Below are positions 1-5,040 of a stretch of 8,391 nucleotides of DNA, piece after piece (the first letter of the stretch is position 1; each line of letters begins with the position of its first letter). The stretch is taken from the NCBI GenBank assembly GCA_003484545.1, contig DNCF01000380.1, positions 463 to 8,853 of the forward strand, written 5' to 3'. The notes below the pieces were generated by a model. That model searched no databases and had not been told where the DNA came from. It was given only the letters and a program-made list of their open reading frames with translations. This DNA is from Massilia sp. (lineage in GTDB: Bacteria; Pseudomonadota; Gammaproteobacteria; Burkholderiales; Burkholderiaceae_D). The translations under genes were made by a program, and so were the position numbers.

Positions 1-1
1 G

Positions 2-1261
2 CCGAACCGCCTGCTGTTCCAGGACCGCCTGCTGCACGCGACCGGGCGCGCCGCGCGCGAGCACCAGGAGCTGGCGGTGATGTTCATCGACCTGGACCGC
101 TTCAAGACCATCAACGATTCGCTCGGCCACCTGATCGGCGACTACCTGCTCAAGGAAGTGGCGAACCGCCTGTGCTGCGCGGTGCGCGCCAGCGACACGG
201 TCGCGCGCCTGGGCGGCGACGAGTTCGTGGTGCTGGTGCCGGGCGTGGGGGCGGTCGAGCAATGCCACCACGTGGGCGAGAAGATCATCGAGGCCCTCGC
301 CGTACCGGTGCCGATCGAAAACCACCTGCTGCACATCTCGCCCTCGATCGGGATCTGCCTGTATCCGGACGACGGTCTCGACGCCGAGACCCTGATGCGC
401 CATGCCGACGCCGCGATGTACCACGCCAAGGGCGCGGGGAGGAACAACTACCAGTTCTTCACCCAGCGCATGAACCAGGCGGCGGCGCGCCACTTCGAAC
501 TCGAATCGAACCTGCGCACGGCGCTCGCCAACGGCGAGTTCGAACCCTTCTACCAGCCGATCATGGACATGGCCACGCGCCGCGTGCATGCGCTCGAGGT
601 GCTGCTGCGCTGGCGCCGCCCGGGCATCGGCCTGGCGCTGCCGGACGATTTCATTCCTATCCTGGAAGAGAACGGCATGATCGTGCCGGTCGGGGAGTGG
701 GTGATCCGGCGCGCCTGCGAGCAGAGCATGGAATGGCAGCGCCAGGGCCTGCCGCCGGTGCCGCTGGCAATCAACCTGTCGGCACGCCAGTTCATGCACA
801 AGGCGCTGGTGACCTCGATCCGGCGCATCGTCGAGGAGACCGGCATCGACCCGGCCCTGGTCGAGTTCGAGATCACCGAATCGGCCCTGATGCAGCACAG
901 CGAGCAGACGCTGGAGATCCTGGGCCAGATCAACCGCATGGGCATGCGCCTGTCGATCGACGACTTCGGCACCGGTTACTCGAGCCTGGCCTACCTGAAG
1001 CGCTTCCCGGTCAGGAAGATCAAGATCGACCGCGCCTTCATCCGCGAGCTGGAAGCGAGCAGCGAAGACCGCGCGATCGTCGCCGCCGTCATGGCGCTGG
1101 CGGGCAGCCTGCAGCTGCAGGTGGTGGCCGAAGGCGTCGAAACCGAGGAACAGCTGGCGCTGCTGCGCGGCTACGGCTGCCAGTACGTGCAGGGCTGGCT
1201 GTTCGCCAGGGCGCTCGACAGCGAGGCGACGCGGGCGCTGCTGGCGGAAGACGCAGCATAA
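2..1261 (+). CDS. GGDEF-EAL domain cyclic-di-GMP protein, C-terminal part (5' end outside window)
   Basis: The frame is open from the first bases, and the visible peptide begins PNRLLFQDRL, the usual start of a GGDEF domain (DxLTGLPNR...). The gene therefore starts upstream of the window, and the GTG/ATG at 77-82 lies inside it. In visible residues (419 in all), the GGDEF domain covers about 1-155, with an intact GGDEF motif at 71-75 (bases 212-226). An RASD I-site at 62-65 sits five residues before it, the position of the product-inhibition site in diguanylate cyclases. The EAL domain covers about 170-410. Its signature reads EVL instead of EAL, but the metal-binding Glu (199) is kept, as are Asn258 (NLS), EITES (290-294), the Asp pair of DDFGTG (320-321), Lys341 (KIKID), AEGVE (376-380) and QGW (397-399). 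Both synthesis and hydrolysis of c-di-GMP look possible. Many such hybrids have one dominant activity, which sequence cannot settle. Sensor domains would lie upstream of the window. Confidence 0.93.
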   Translation, partial: PNRLLFQDRLLHATGRAAREHQELAVMFIDLDRFKTINDSLGHLIGDYLLKEVANRLCCAVRASDTVARLGGDEFVVLVPGVGAVEQCHHVGEKIIEALAVPVPIENHLLHISPSIGICLYPDDGLDAETLMRHADAAMYHAKGAGRNNYQFFTQRMNQAAARHFELESNLRTALANGEFEPFYQPIMDMATRRVHALEVLLRWRRPGIGLALPDDFIPILEENGMIVPVGEWVIRRACEQSMEWQRQGLPPVPLAINLSARQFMHKALVTSIRRIVEETGIDPALVEFEITESALMQHSEQTLEILGQINRMGMRLSIDDFGTGYSSLAYLKRFPVRKIKIDRAFIRELEASSEDRAIVAAVMALAGSLQLQVVAEGVETEEQLALLRGYGCQYVQGWLFARALDSEATRALLAEDAA

Positions 1262-1263
1262 CC

Positions 1264-1312
1264 CGTAGGGTGGGGTAATTGAGGCCAGTGGCCTCAACTA
1301 CCCCACCCTACG
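1264..1312. repeat. 49-base REP-like palindrome between convergent genes
   Basis: The outer arms CGTAGGGTGGGGTA (1264-1277) and TACCCCACCCTACG (1299-1312) are perfect 14-base complements. After one mismatch (A1278/C1298) the stem resumes with TT/AA and GAGGCC (1281-1286) / GGCCTC (1290-1295), closing on a 3-base AGT loop. The outer CGTAGGGTGGG core is shared with the palindromes at 3136-3169, 3253-3281 and 3371-3398. It starts two bases after the stop of the GGDEF-EAL gene and ends 26 bases before the stop of xthA. Transcribed from either side it would form a strong hairpin that could block 3' exonucleases or act as a bidirectional terminator. No T-tract follows on either strand, so a canonical intrinsic terminator is not supported. 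Confidence 0.85.
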
Positions 1313-1338
1313 TTCATGCCGACGATCCGAGCGGACGC

Positions 1339-2103
1339 TTAATCCAGCGTCGCCACCACCGGCGTGTGATCCGACGGCTGCTCCCACTTGCGCGGTTCGC
1401 GGTCGATGATGCAGGCCGTGCAGCGCTTGGCCAGTTCGGTCGACAGCAGGATGTGGTCGATGCGCAGGCCGCGGTTGCGGCGGAAGGCCATCATGCGGTA
1501 ATCCCACCAGCTGTACTGCTTCTCGGGCTGCTCGAACATGCGGAAGGCGTCGACCATGCCGAGGTCGACCAGGGCCGCCATCGCCGCCTTTTCCTTGTCC
1601 GAGAAGTGGATCTTGCCTTCCCACTCGGCCGGGTCGTGGACGTCGCGGTCTTCGGGAGCGATGTTGTAGTCGCCCAGCAGGGCCAGTTGCGGATGCTGGC
1701 GCATCTCGGCGGCCAGCCACTCGTGCAGGGCTTTCAGCCAGGCCAGCTTGTAGACATATTTGTCCGAATCGACCGCCTGGCCGTTCGGGATGTAGGCGCA
1801 GACGAAGCGCACGCCCTCGATGGTGGCGGCGATGATGCGCTGCTGCTCGTCCTCGAAACGCGGGTTGTTCTTGACCACATCGGTGATCGGGTACTTCGAC
1901 AGGATAGCCACGCCGTTATAGGTCTTCTGGCCGGTGTAAGCGACTTGATAACCTGCAGAATTAATTTCTGCCAGCGGGAACTTATCGTCGGTCAGCTTGG
2001 TCTCTTGAAGGCAGAGCACGTCAACCGGATTGGCTTCCAGCCATTGCAGCAGGTGTGGAAGGCGCACCTTCAGCGAGTTGACGTTCCATGTTGCTATTTT
2101 CAT
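1339..2103 (-). CDS. xthA: Exodeoxyribonuclease III (AP endonuclease)
   Basis: This 254-residue protein has all the motifs of the ExoIII/XthA branch of the endonuclease-exonuclease-phosphatase family. They are WNVNSLK at the N-terminus with Asn7, LQETK with metal-binding Glu34, AYIPNG with Tyr104, GDYNIAP with Asp145 and Asn147, RIDHIL with Asp216, and SDHTPV with the catalytic Asp245-His246 pair. The family cleaves DNA 5' to abasic sites and has 3'-5' exonuclease and 3'-phosphatase activity in base excision repair. Length is close to that of E. coli XthA, slightly shorter. MKIATWNVNS is the typical family start, so the ATG at 2103 is secure although no Shine-Dalgarno precedes it. A GC hairpin lies 22 bases upstream of the start codon. 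The gene converges on the GGDEF-EAL gene and diverges from the small gene pair at 2564. It appears to be a single-gene transcript. Some genomes also call this family xth or exoA. Confidence 0.96.
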   Translation of the reverse strand: MKIATWNVNSLKVRLPHLLQWLEANPVDVLCLQETKLTDDKFPLAEINSAGYQVAYTGQKTYNGVAILSKYPITDVVKNNPRFEDEQQRIIAATIEGVRFVCAYIPNGQAVDSDKYVYKLAWLKALHEWLAAEMRQHPQLALLGDYNIAPEDRDVHDPAEWEGKIHFSDKEKAAMAALVDLGMVDAFRMFEQPEKQYSWWDYRMMAFRRNRGLRIDHILLSTELAKRCTACIIDREPRKWEQPSDHTPVVATLD

Positions 2104-2125
2104 GTATGCGCGCGGTAAGTGAAAC

Positions 2126-2149
2126 GCCGGGCGGACCGTCCGCCCCGGC
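2126..2149 (-). promoter_or_regulatory. GC-rich hairpin in the xthA leader
   Basis: GCCGGGCGGAC (2126-2136) pairs with GTCCGCCCCGGC (2138-2149), leaving one bulged base. In the xthA transcript this strong stem would end 22 bases before the ATG, where no Shine-Dalgarno is visible. It could influence ribosome access or mRNA stability. On the minus strand only GTTTC follows, too little T for an intrinsic terminator. The pairing is seen directly; any function is inference. Confidence 0.45.
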
Positions 2150-2339
2150 TCGTGCGCAGTATCGACGCTTGCCGCGAATCCTGCAACTTTCCAGAACCGC
2201 AGCCTTTCTGGCAGCGCAGCATTTTATTTGCTTAAAGTGCAATTCGGATGATCAAAGCATAAGTTTGTGTAATAAAATACCTCCATCGCGAAAACTTCCG
2301 CTCGGAATTGTTGCAAGGTGTAAAATTTAGGGCGCGGCA

Positions 2340-2362
2340 GGTAACATTTCTTTATTGTTACC
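2340..2362. promoter_or_regulatory. GGTAACA-N9-TGTTACC dyad, candidate regulator site
   Basis: GGTAACA (2340-2346) and TGTTACC (2356-2362) are perfect 7-base inverted repeats separated by nine A/T-rich bases (TTTCTTTAT). A weak second inverted repeat, TAAAG-GAA-CTTTA (2364-2376), follows directly. The centres of the two half-sites are about one and a half helical turns apart, and the GTTAC half-site recalls boxes bound by OmpR/PhoB-type response regulators. The regulator and target are unknown. The gene at 2564 lies about 200 bases downstream and xthA about 240 bases away on the other side. As RNA the arms could form only a weak hairpin, and no T-run follows it. Confidence 0.35.
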
Positions 2363-2563
2363 CTAAAGGAACTTTAAGTTGTATTTGCATAACTCGCGAT
2401 GTAGTATGCCGTTTGACGGCCTGAACGATTTCCAGGCATGCCGTTCCGCAGGGGCGCACGATTGATGATTCATCCGTGCAAGGGTTTGCGGGACAAAATG
2501 GTACTATGGTGAAATATTGCTGTTTCGATAGCGAGTATCCGTACCCATATGAAAAGGACAGAG

Positions 2564-2896
2564 ATGCGCAGTGCATTTGAAGCATGGGCCCAACGCGATG
2601 GCCACATTACGCGACGCCGTGAAGACAAGCCCGAGGAATACCTCGTCTACGAAACCCAGCGCCGCTGGGTGATCTGGCAGGCCGCCCTGGCCCATGGCGC
2701 GAAGGCGGCGGCCGAGACCCCGTCGAAATTCGGCGAGGGGGCGATGCAGCAGGACGAGGCGGCGGTGCGCAACCGCGTGCTCAACGAAGTGCTCGACGCC
2801 TTCAGCGACCTCGACGAGAGCGCCGGCATGGAAGGCGTGCTGAAGGTCATCCAGGGCCTGAAGAAGAAGCAAAAAGCGACGGCCGAACAGGCCTGA
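2564..2896 (+). CDS. Hypothetical protein with W-x-x-W-Q-A motif, coupled to DUF1653 gene
   Basis: I do not recognise a named family for this 110-residue protein. I chose the ATG at 2564 because AAGGA (2554-2558) lies five bases before it. The in-frame ATG at 2549 has no ribosome-binding site and would add five residues. Residues 4-42 hold FEAWAQ, then YLVY, then RWVIWQAA. A similar short module of spaced aromatics ending in WxxWQAA recurs, in my memory, at the N-terminus of small proteins in proteobacteria and their phages. Residues 68-103 look helical and end in a basic KKKQK stretch, and there are no membrane segments or cysteines. Third codon positions are G/C-rich like those of the neighbours, so the gene looks native and translated. 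Its stop overlaps the next start (TGATG), which suggests co-translation with the DUF1653 protein. Confidence 0.75.
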   Translation: MRSAFEAWAQRDGHITRRREDKPEEYLVYETQRRWVIWQAALAHGAKAAAETPSKFGEGAMQQDEAAVRNRVLNEVLDAFSDLDESAGMEGVLKVIQGLKKKQKATAEQA

Positions 2897-3084
2897 TGCA
2901 ATACCGGCACTACAAAGGCGGTCTGTACGAGCTGGTCTGCGAGGCCACGCTCGAGGCGGATCTCACGCCGATGATCATCTACCGCGCGGCCGACGGCTCG
3001 ATCTGGGCCCGGCCGAAGGCGGTGTTCTTCGAGCTGGTCGAGGTCGACGGGGTGATGACGCCGCGTTTCGCGCCGGTGTCCTGA
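2896..3084 (+). CDS. DUF1653 family protein
   Basis: This 62-residue protein matches my memory of DUF1653: a YRHYKGGLYELV start, a middle MIIYRA, then WARP, a VFFELV segment and a closing PRFAPV. Family members are small, mostly beta-strand proteins of about 60-75 residues with no established biochemical role, so the length is complete. The ATG shares its A with the TGA of the gene at 2564. No Shine-Dalgarno is visible inside the upstream coding end, so translation probably depends on coupling. After the stop, a large palindrome (3120-3178) may close the transcript, though without a T-tract. The gene converges on pepA across a 380-base repeat region. Confidence 0.82.
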   Translation: MQYRHYKGGLYELVCEATLEADLTPMIIYRAADGSIWARPKAVFFELVEVDGVMTPRFAPVS

Positions 3085-3135
3085 CACGCGCGCGCGAAAT
3101 AACATTTCACGTTCAACCGGCTGCTGAAATATTCT

Positions 3136-3169
3136 TTCGTAGGGTGGGCACAAGTGCCCACCCTACGAA
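3136..3169. repeat. REP-like palindrome, CGTAGGGTGGGCAC unit
   Basis: CGTAGGGTGGGCAC (3138-3151) and GTGCCCACCCTACG (3154-3167) are perfect 14-base inverted arms around AA, extended by TT/AA to 16 bases per arm. A second pairing, GCTGCTGAA (3120-3128) with TTCAGCAGC (3170-3178), continues the stem outside it, with a 7-base bulge on the left side only. The combined fold has about 25 base pairs. It lies 36-94 bases after the DUF1653 stop and could protect the 3' end of that transcript. Confidence 0.85.
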
Positions 3170-3174
3170 TTCAG

Positions 3175-3249
3175 CAGCAACCGCAAAAAAACGGGCCGCA
3201 TCAGCGGCCCGTCTTCATTCCAGCCAACCGATCACACGCGGTTCATCAG
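3175..3249 (-). repeat. Duplicated pepA tail plus terminator (distal copy of 3407-3482)
   Basis: Bases 3175-3249 repeat 3407-3482 in direct orientation, offset by about 233 bases, with roughly six differences. The shared unit runs from CAGCAACC through the whole terminator hairpin, TCTTCATTCCA and the pepA 3' end. In the distal copy, read on the minus strand, CTG-ATG-AAC-CGC-GTG-TGA still spells LMNRV-stop, the exact C-terminus of PepA. It has no upstream coding sequence, so it is a relic fragment and not a gene. Each copy is preceded on its left by a REP-like palindrome ending TACGAA, so the duplicated module probably included the palindrome. Confidence 0.85.
3185..3212 (-). terminator. Second (distal) copy of the pepA intrinsic terminator
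   Basis: ACGGGCCGC (3191-3199) and GCGGCCCGT (3204-3212) form a perfect 9-base stem with a 4-base loop. On the minus strand the hairpin is followed by seven T residues (complement of 3185-3191, the first overlapping the stem). This is a standard rho-independent terminator identical in stem and loop to the one at 3418-3445. It would catch transcripts that read through the first. Confidence 0.85.
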
Positions 3250-3252
3250 ATC

Positions 3253-3281
3253 CGTAGGGTGGGTACTTGTACCCACGCGGT
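3253..3281. repeat. REP-like unit, left member of an inverted pair
   Basis: The unit begins CGTAGGGTGGGTAC, then TT, then GTACCCAC and GCGGT. The inner arms GTGGGTAC/GTACCCAC are perfect, but the right outer arm has diverged from the expected CCTACG. It aligns with the reverse complement of the unit at 3371-3398, so the two form an inverted pair bounding a 146-base segment. It starts four bases after the duplicated pepA tail fragment. Confidence 0.75.
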
Positions 3282-3370
3282 CTCACCGTTTGCGCATACG
3301 CCGCGCCTCTCGCACCGATTTGCGCGCGCATCGATGCGATATCGATGCCGACAGTGCGCACCAGCGCAAT

Positions 3371-3398
3371 ACCGGTGGGTACGCGTACCCACCGTACG
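3371..3398. repeat. REP-like unit, right member of an inverted pair
   Basis: The central 22 bases (3373-3394) are a perfect palindrome: CGGTGGGTACG followed by its complement CGTACCCACCG, with no spacer. With its flanks the unit reads, on the minus strand, CGTACGGTGGGTAC and onward, matching the unit at 3253. Such inverted doublets resemble REPIN/BIME arrangements mobilised in trans by RAYT transposases, but no RAYT gene is in this window. Confidence 0.75.
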
Positions 3399-3417
3399 AA
3401 CATCAACAGCAACCCCG

Positions 3418-3445
3418 AAAAAAACGGGCCGCATCAGCGGCCCGT
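3418..3445 (-). terminator. pepA intrinsic terminator (proximal copy)
   Basis: On the minus strand, 19 bases after the pepA stop codon, ACGGGCCGC-TGAT-GCGGCCCGT forms a perfect 9-base stem (3424-3445 on the plus strand), followed by seven T residues. This is a textbook rho-independent terminator for pepA, repeated 233 bases further on. Confidence 0.92.
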
Positions 3446-3464
3446 CTTCATTCCATCAAACCAA

Positions 3465-4961
3465 TCACACGCGGTTCATCAGGAAGGTCGTCAGCAGCGG
3501 CACCGGACGGCCGGTGGCGCCTTTTTGCGCGCCGCTCTTCCAGGCGGTGCCGGCGATGTCCAGGTGGGCCCAGGTGTAGTTGCGGGTGAAGTTCTCCAGG
3601 AAGCAGGCCGCGGTGATCGAGGCGCCGCCCGGGGTGCCGATGTTGGCCAGGTCCGCGAAGTTCGACTTCAGCTGCTCGTTGTACTGCTCGCCGATCGGCA
3701 GGCGCCATGCGCCGTCGCCGGCTTCCTTGCTCGCTTGCAGCAGTTCCTCGGCCAGGGCGTCGTGGGCGGCGTCGTGGCGGGTGAACAGGCCGCTGTTGTG
3801 GTGACCCAGCGAGATCACGCAGGCGCCGGTCAGGGTGGCGATGTCGACCACGGCGGCCGGCTTGAAGCGCTCGGCGTAGGTGAGGGCGTCGCACAGGATC
3901 AGGCGGCCTTCGGCGTCGGTGTTCAGGATCTCGATGGTCAGGCCGTTCATCGAGGTGACGATGTCGCCCGGCTTGGTGGCGCGGCCCGACGGCATGTTCT
4001 CGCAAGCAGCGACGATGCCGATCACGTTCAGCTTCAGGCCCATCTCGCCGATCGCGCGGAAGGTGCCCAGCACCGAGCCGGCGCCGCACATGTCGTATTT
4101 CATCTCGTCCATGCCCGGACCGGCCTTGATCGAGATGCCGCCGGTGTCGAAGGTGATGCCCTTGCCGACCAGGACCGTCGGCGCATCCTTCTTGCCGCCG
4201 CCCATGTGCTTGAGCACGATGAACTTCGGCGCTTCCTCGCTGCCCTTGGCCACCGCCAGGAAGGAGCCCATCTTCAGGGCTTCGAGCTGCTTGCGCTCCA
4301 GGACTTCGATCTCGAAGCCGAAGTCGTCGGCCAGTTTGCGCGCGACGTTGGCGAGGTAGGTCGGGGTGCAGACGTTCGGCGACAGGTTGCCCAGTTCCTT
4401 GGTCAGCTTCATGCCGTTGGCGATCGCGATGGCCTGTGCCAGCGAGGCCTTGGTCTGGGTGTTCGCCAGCGGCACGGCGACCGTGATCTTGCGCACGCCG
4501 CTATATGCCGGTTCCTTCTTGCTCTTCTGCGCGTCGCTGCGGAATTCGGCCTCGTTGGCCGCGACGACGATGGTTTGCAGCGCCCATTCCGGCGTGCGCT
4601 CTTTCACTTCGGTGGTTGGAAATGCGATAATCGCGTCCGCCGCGCCCAGCGATGCGAAGGCCTTCAGGGTCGCGTTGACCGCGGTGACGAAATTCTTCTC
4701 GCTGACCACTTCGTCGGCGCCCATGCCGACCAGCAGAACGCGCGCCGCGGTCACGCCCGCCACGCCGCGCAGCAGCAGGGTCGAGCCGGCCTTGCCGGTG
4801 ATGTCGCCCGACTTCAGTGCCGCGGTGATTTCACCGGTTTGATCGAGGGCTTTCGCAGCCTGCGACAGTTTTTTGTTTTCGAACACCGCCACTGCCACAC
4901 AGCCGGATTTGGCCGCGGCCAGGGTGTTTTTTGTGTCGAATGCTTTTATGCTAAAGTCCAT
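3465..4961 (-). CDS. pepA: Leucyl aminopeptidase (M17 family)
   Basis: This 498-residue protein is a full-length cytosolic M17 aminopeptidase, which removes N-terminal residues, leucine preferred, from peptides as a two-metal hexamer. The NTDAEGRL signature is at 347-354. The metal ligands Lys267, Asp272 (GKGITFDTGG), Asp290 (KYDM), Asp349 and Glu351, and the catalytic Lys279 and Arg353, are all present and sit three positions before their E. coli PepA counterparts as I recall them. The N-terminal regulatory domain covers about 1-165. I chose the ATG at 4961 because GGGAG lies seven bases upstream and MDFSIKAF is a typical start; the frame extends 22 codons further to 5027 without family resemblance. 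E. coli PepA also binds DNA (Xer recombination, carAB repression), but whether this one does cannot be judged. It is divergent from lptF and has tandem terminators downstream. The common pepA-holC arrangement is not seen. Confidence 0.97.
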   Translation of the reverse strand: MDFSIKAFDTKNTLAAAKSGCVAVAVFENKKLSQAAKALDQTGEITAALKSGDITGKAGSTLLLRGVAGVTAARVLLVGMGADEVVSEKNFVTAVNATLKAFASLGAADAIIAFPTTEVKERTPEWALQTIVVAANEAEFRSDAQKSKKEPAYSGVRKITVAVPLANTQTKASLAQAIAIANGMKLTKELGNLSPNVCTPTYLANVARKLADDFGFEIEVLERKQLEALKMGSFLAVAKGSEEAPKFIVLKHMGGGKKDAPTVLVGKGITFDTGGISIKAGPGMDEMKYDMCGAGSVLGTFRAIGEMGLKLNVIGIVAACENMPSGRATKPGDIVTSMNGLTIEILNTDAEGRLILCDALTYAERFKPAAVVDIATLTGACVISLGHHNSGLFTRHDAAHDALAEELLQASKEAGDGAWRLPIGEQYNEQLKSNFADLANIGTPGGASITAACFLENFTRNYTWAHLDIAGTAWKSGAQKGATGRPVPLLTTFLMNRV

Positions 4962-4999
4962 TTGATTCTCCCGTTTCGTATTGTGCGCAGCATGCGAAC

Positions 5000-5017
5000 A
5001 GCAGTGGAAACACTGCT
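5000..5017. promoter_or_regulatory. Perfect small hairpin/dyad in the pepA-lptF promoter region
   Basis: AGCAGTG (5000-5006) and CACTGCT (5011-5017) are perfect 7-base inverted repeats around GAAA. If pepA transcription starts near 5020, as its -10 suggests, this hairpin would begin at about the fourth base of the pepA mRNA, a position known to stabilise transcripts. It also overlaps the candidate lptF -35, so it could instead be an operator affecting both promoters. Confidence 0.45.
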
Positions 5018-5034
5018 CAACCTGCAATTATAAC
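5005..5034 (+). promoter_or_regulatory. Candidate lptF promoter, possibly giving a leaderless mRNA
   Basis: TGGAAA (5005-5010, four of six matches to TTGACA) and TATAAC (5029-5034, five of six to TATAAT) are 18 bases apart. With the usual spacing from the -10, transcription would start at 5041, the A of the lptF ATG. No Shine-Dalgarno precedes lptF, in keeping with a leaderless message. The -10 overlaps the pepA -10 on the other strand. Confidence 0.45.
5027..5032 (-). promoter_or_regulatory. Candidate pepA -10 element
   Basis: The minus strand reads a perfect TATAAT here. A start near 5020 would give a pepA leader of about 59 bases containing the 5000-5017 hairpin and the GGGAG ribosome-binding site. 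The expected -35 position inside lptF codons (about 5049-5056) shows no good match, so the promoter may be activator-dependent or use other contacts. Confidence 0.45.
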
Positions 5035-5040
5035 TATCGA

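Larger units (their letters stand above)
2104..2563. other. Divergent intergenic region, partly AT-rich
   Basis: These 460 bases separate divergently transcribed xthA and the gene at 2564. The part from about 2220 to 2400 is visibly richer in A and T than the flanks, as expected for promoters serving both sides. It holds the GC hairpin at 2126-2149, the dyad at 2340-2362, a small hairpin GCCGT-TTG-ACGGC (2408-2420) and a repeated ATGCCGTT (2406-2413 and 2438-2445). I could not assign a convincing -35/-10 pair on either strand. No tRNA, convincing protein gene or mobile-element end is visible. Reading frames crossing its left edge lie antisense to the xthA start and look accidental. Confidence 0.6.
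3085..3464. other. Repeat-dense convergent intergenic region behind pepA
   Basis: This stretch between convergent stops holds no credible gene. From left to right it contains a composite palindrome (3120-3178), a pepA-type terminator copy (3185-3212), a scrap of duplicated pepA 3' end (3232-3249), a REP-like unit (3253-3281), an 89-base spacer with the inverted repeat GCATCGAT/ATCGATGC (3328-3335/3341-3348), an inverted REP-like unit (3371-3398), and the pepA-proximal terminator (3418-3445). Reading frames here run through the palindromes and have no family resemblance. Confidence 0.8.

Noticed and set aside
172..1278. Long plus-strand frame overlapping the GGDEF-EAL gene
   Set aside because: It is an Arg/Gly/Ala-rich shadow in a different frame, while the overlapped frame carries all the domain motifs.
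1264..1312. Canonical intrinsic terminator for the GGDEF-EAL gene or xthA
   Set aside because: The hairpin is strong, but neither strand has the following T-tract, so it was recorded as a repeat with possible 3'-end function.
2379..2465. Short TTG-initiated frame of 28 codons with AAGGA upstream
   Set aside because: The start codon is weak, codon use is not clearly coding and no resemblance is visible. It could be a leader peptide, but nothing beyond the chance-level Shine-Dalgarno supports it.
2549..2563. Upstream ATG at 2549 as start of the hypothetical gene
   Set aside because: No ribosome-binding site precedes it, whereas the ATG at 2564 has AAGGA at good spacing.
3253..3398. CRISPR array suggested by several similar short palindromes
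   Set aside because: The units vary in sequence, occur in opposite orientations and are unevenly spaced with no unique spacers of constant length. No cas gene is present. They fit REP-like repeats better.
3138..3398. Insertion sequence or MITE with transposase-type terminal repeats
   Set aside because: No transposase and no clear target-site duplication is visible. The inverted units are themselves palindromes, which points to REP-type elements.
3267..5033. Very long plus-strand open frame (588 codons) across the pepA locus
   Set aside because: It lies antisense to a clearly real pepA with complete M17 motifs. Long antisense frames are expected from strong G/C third-position bias, and the translation shows no family resemblance.
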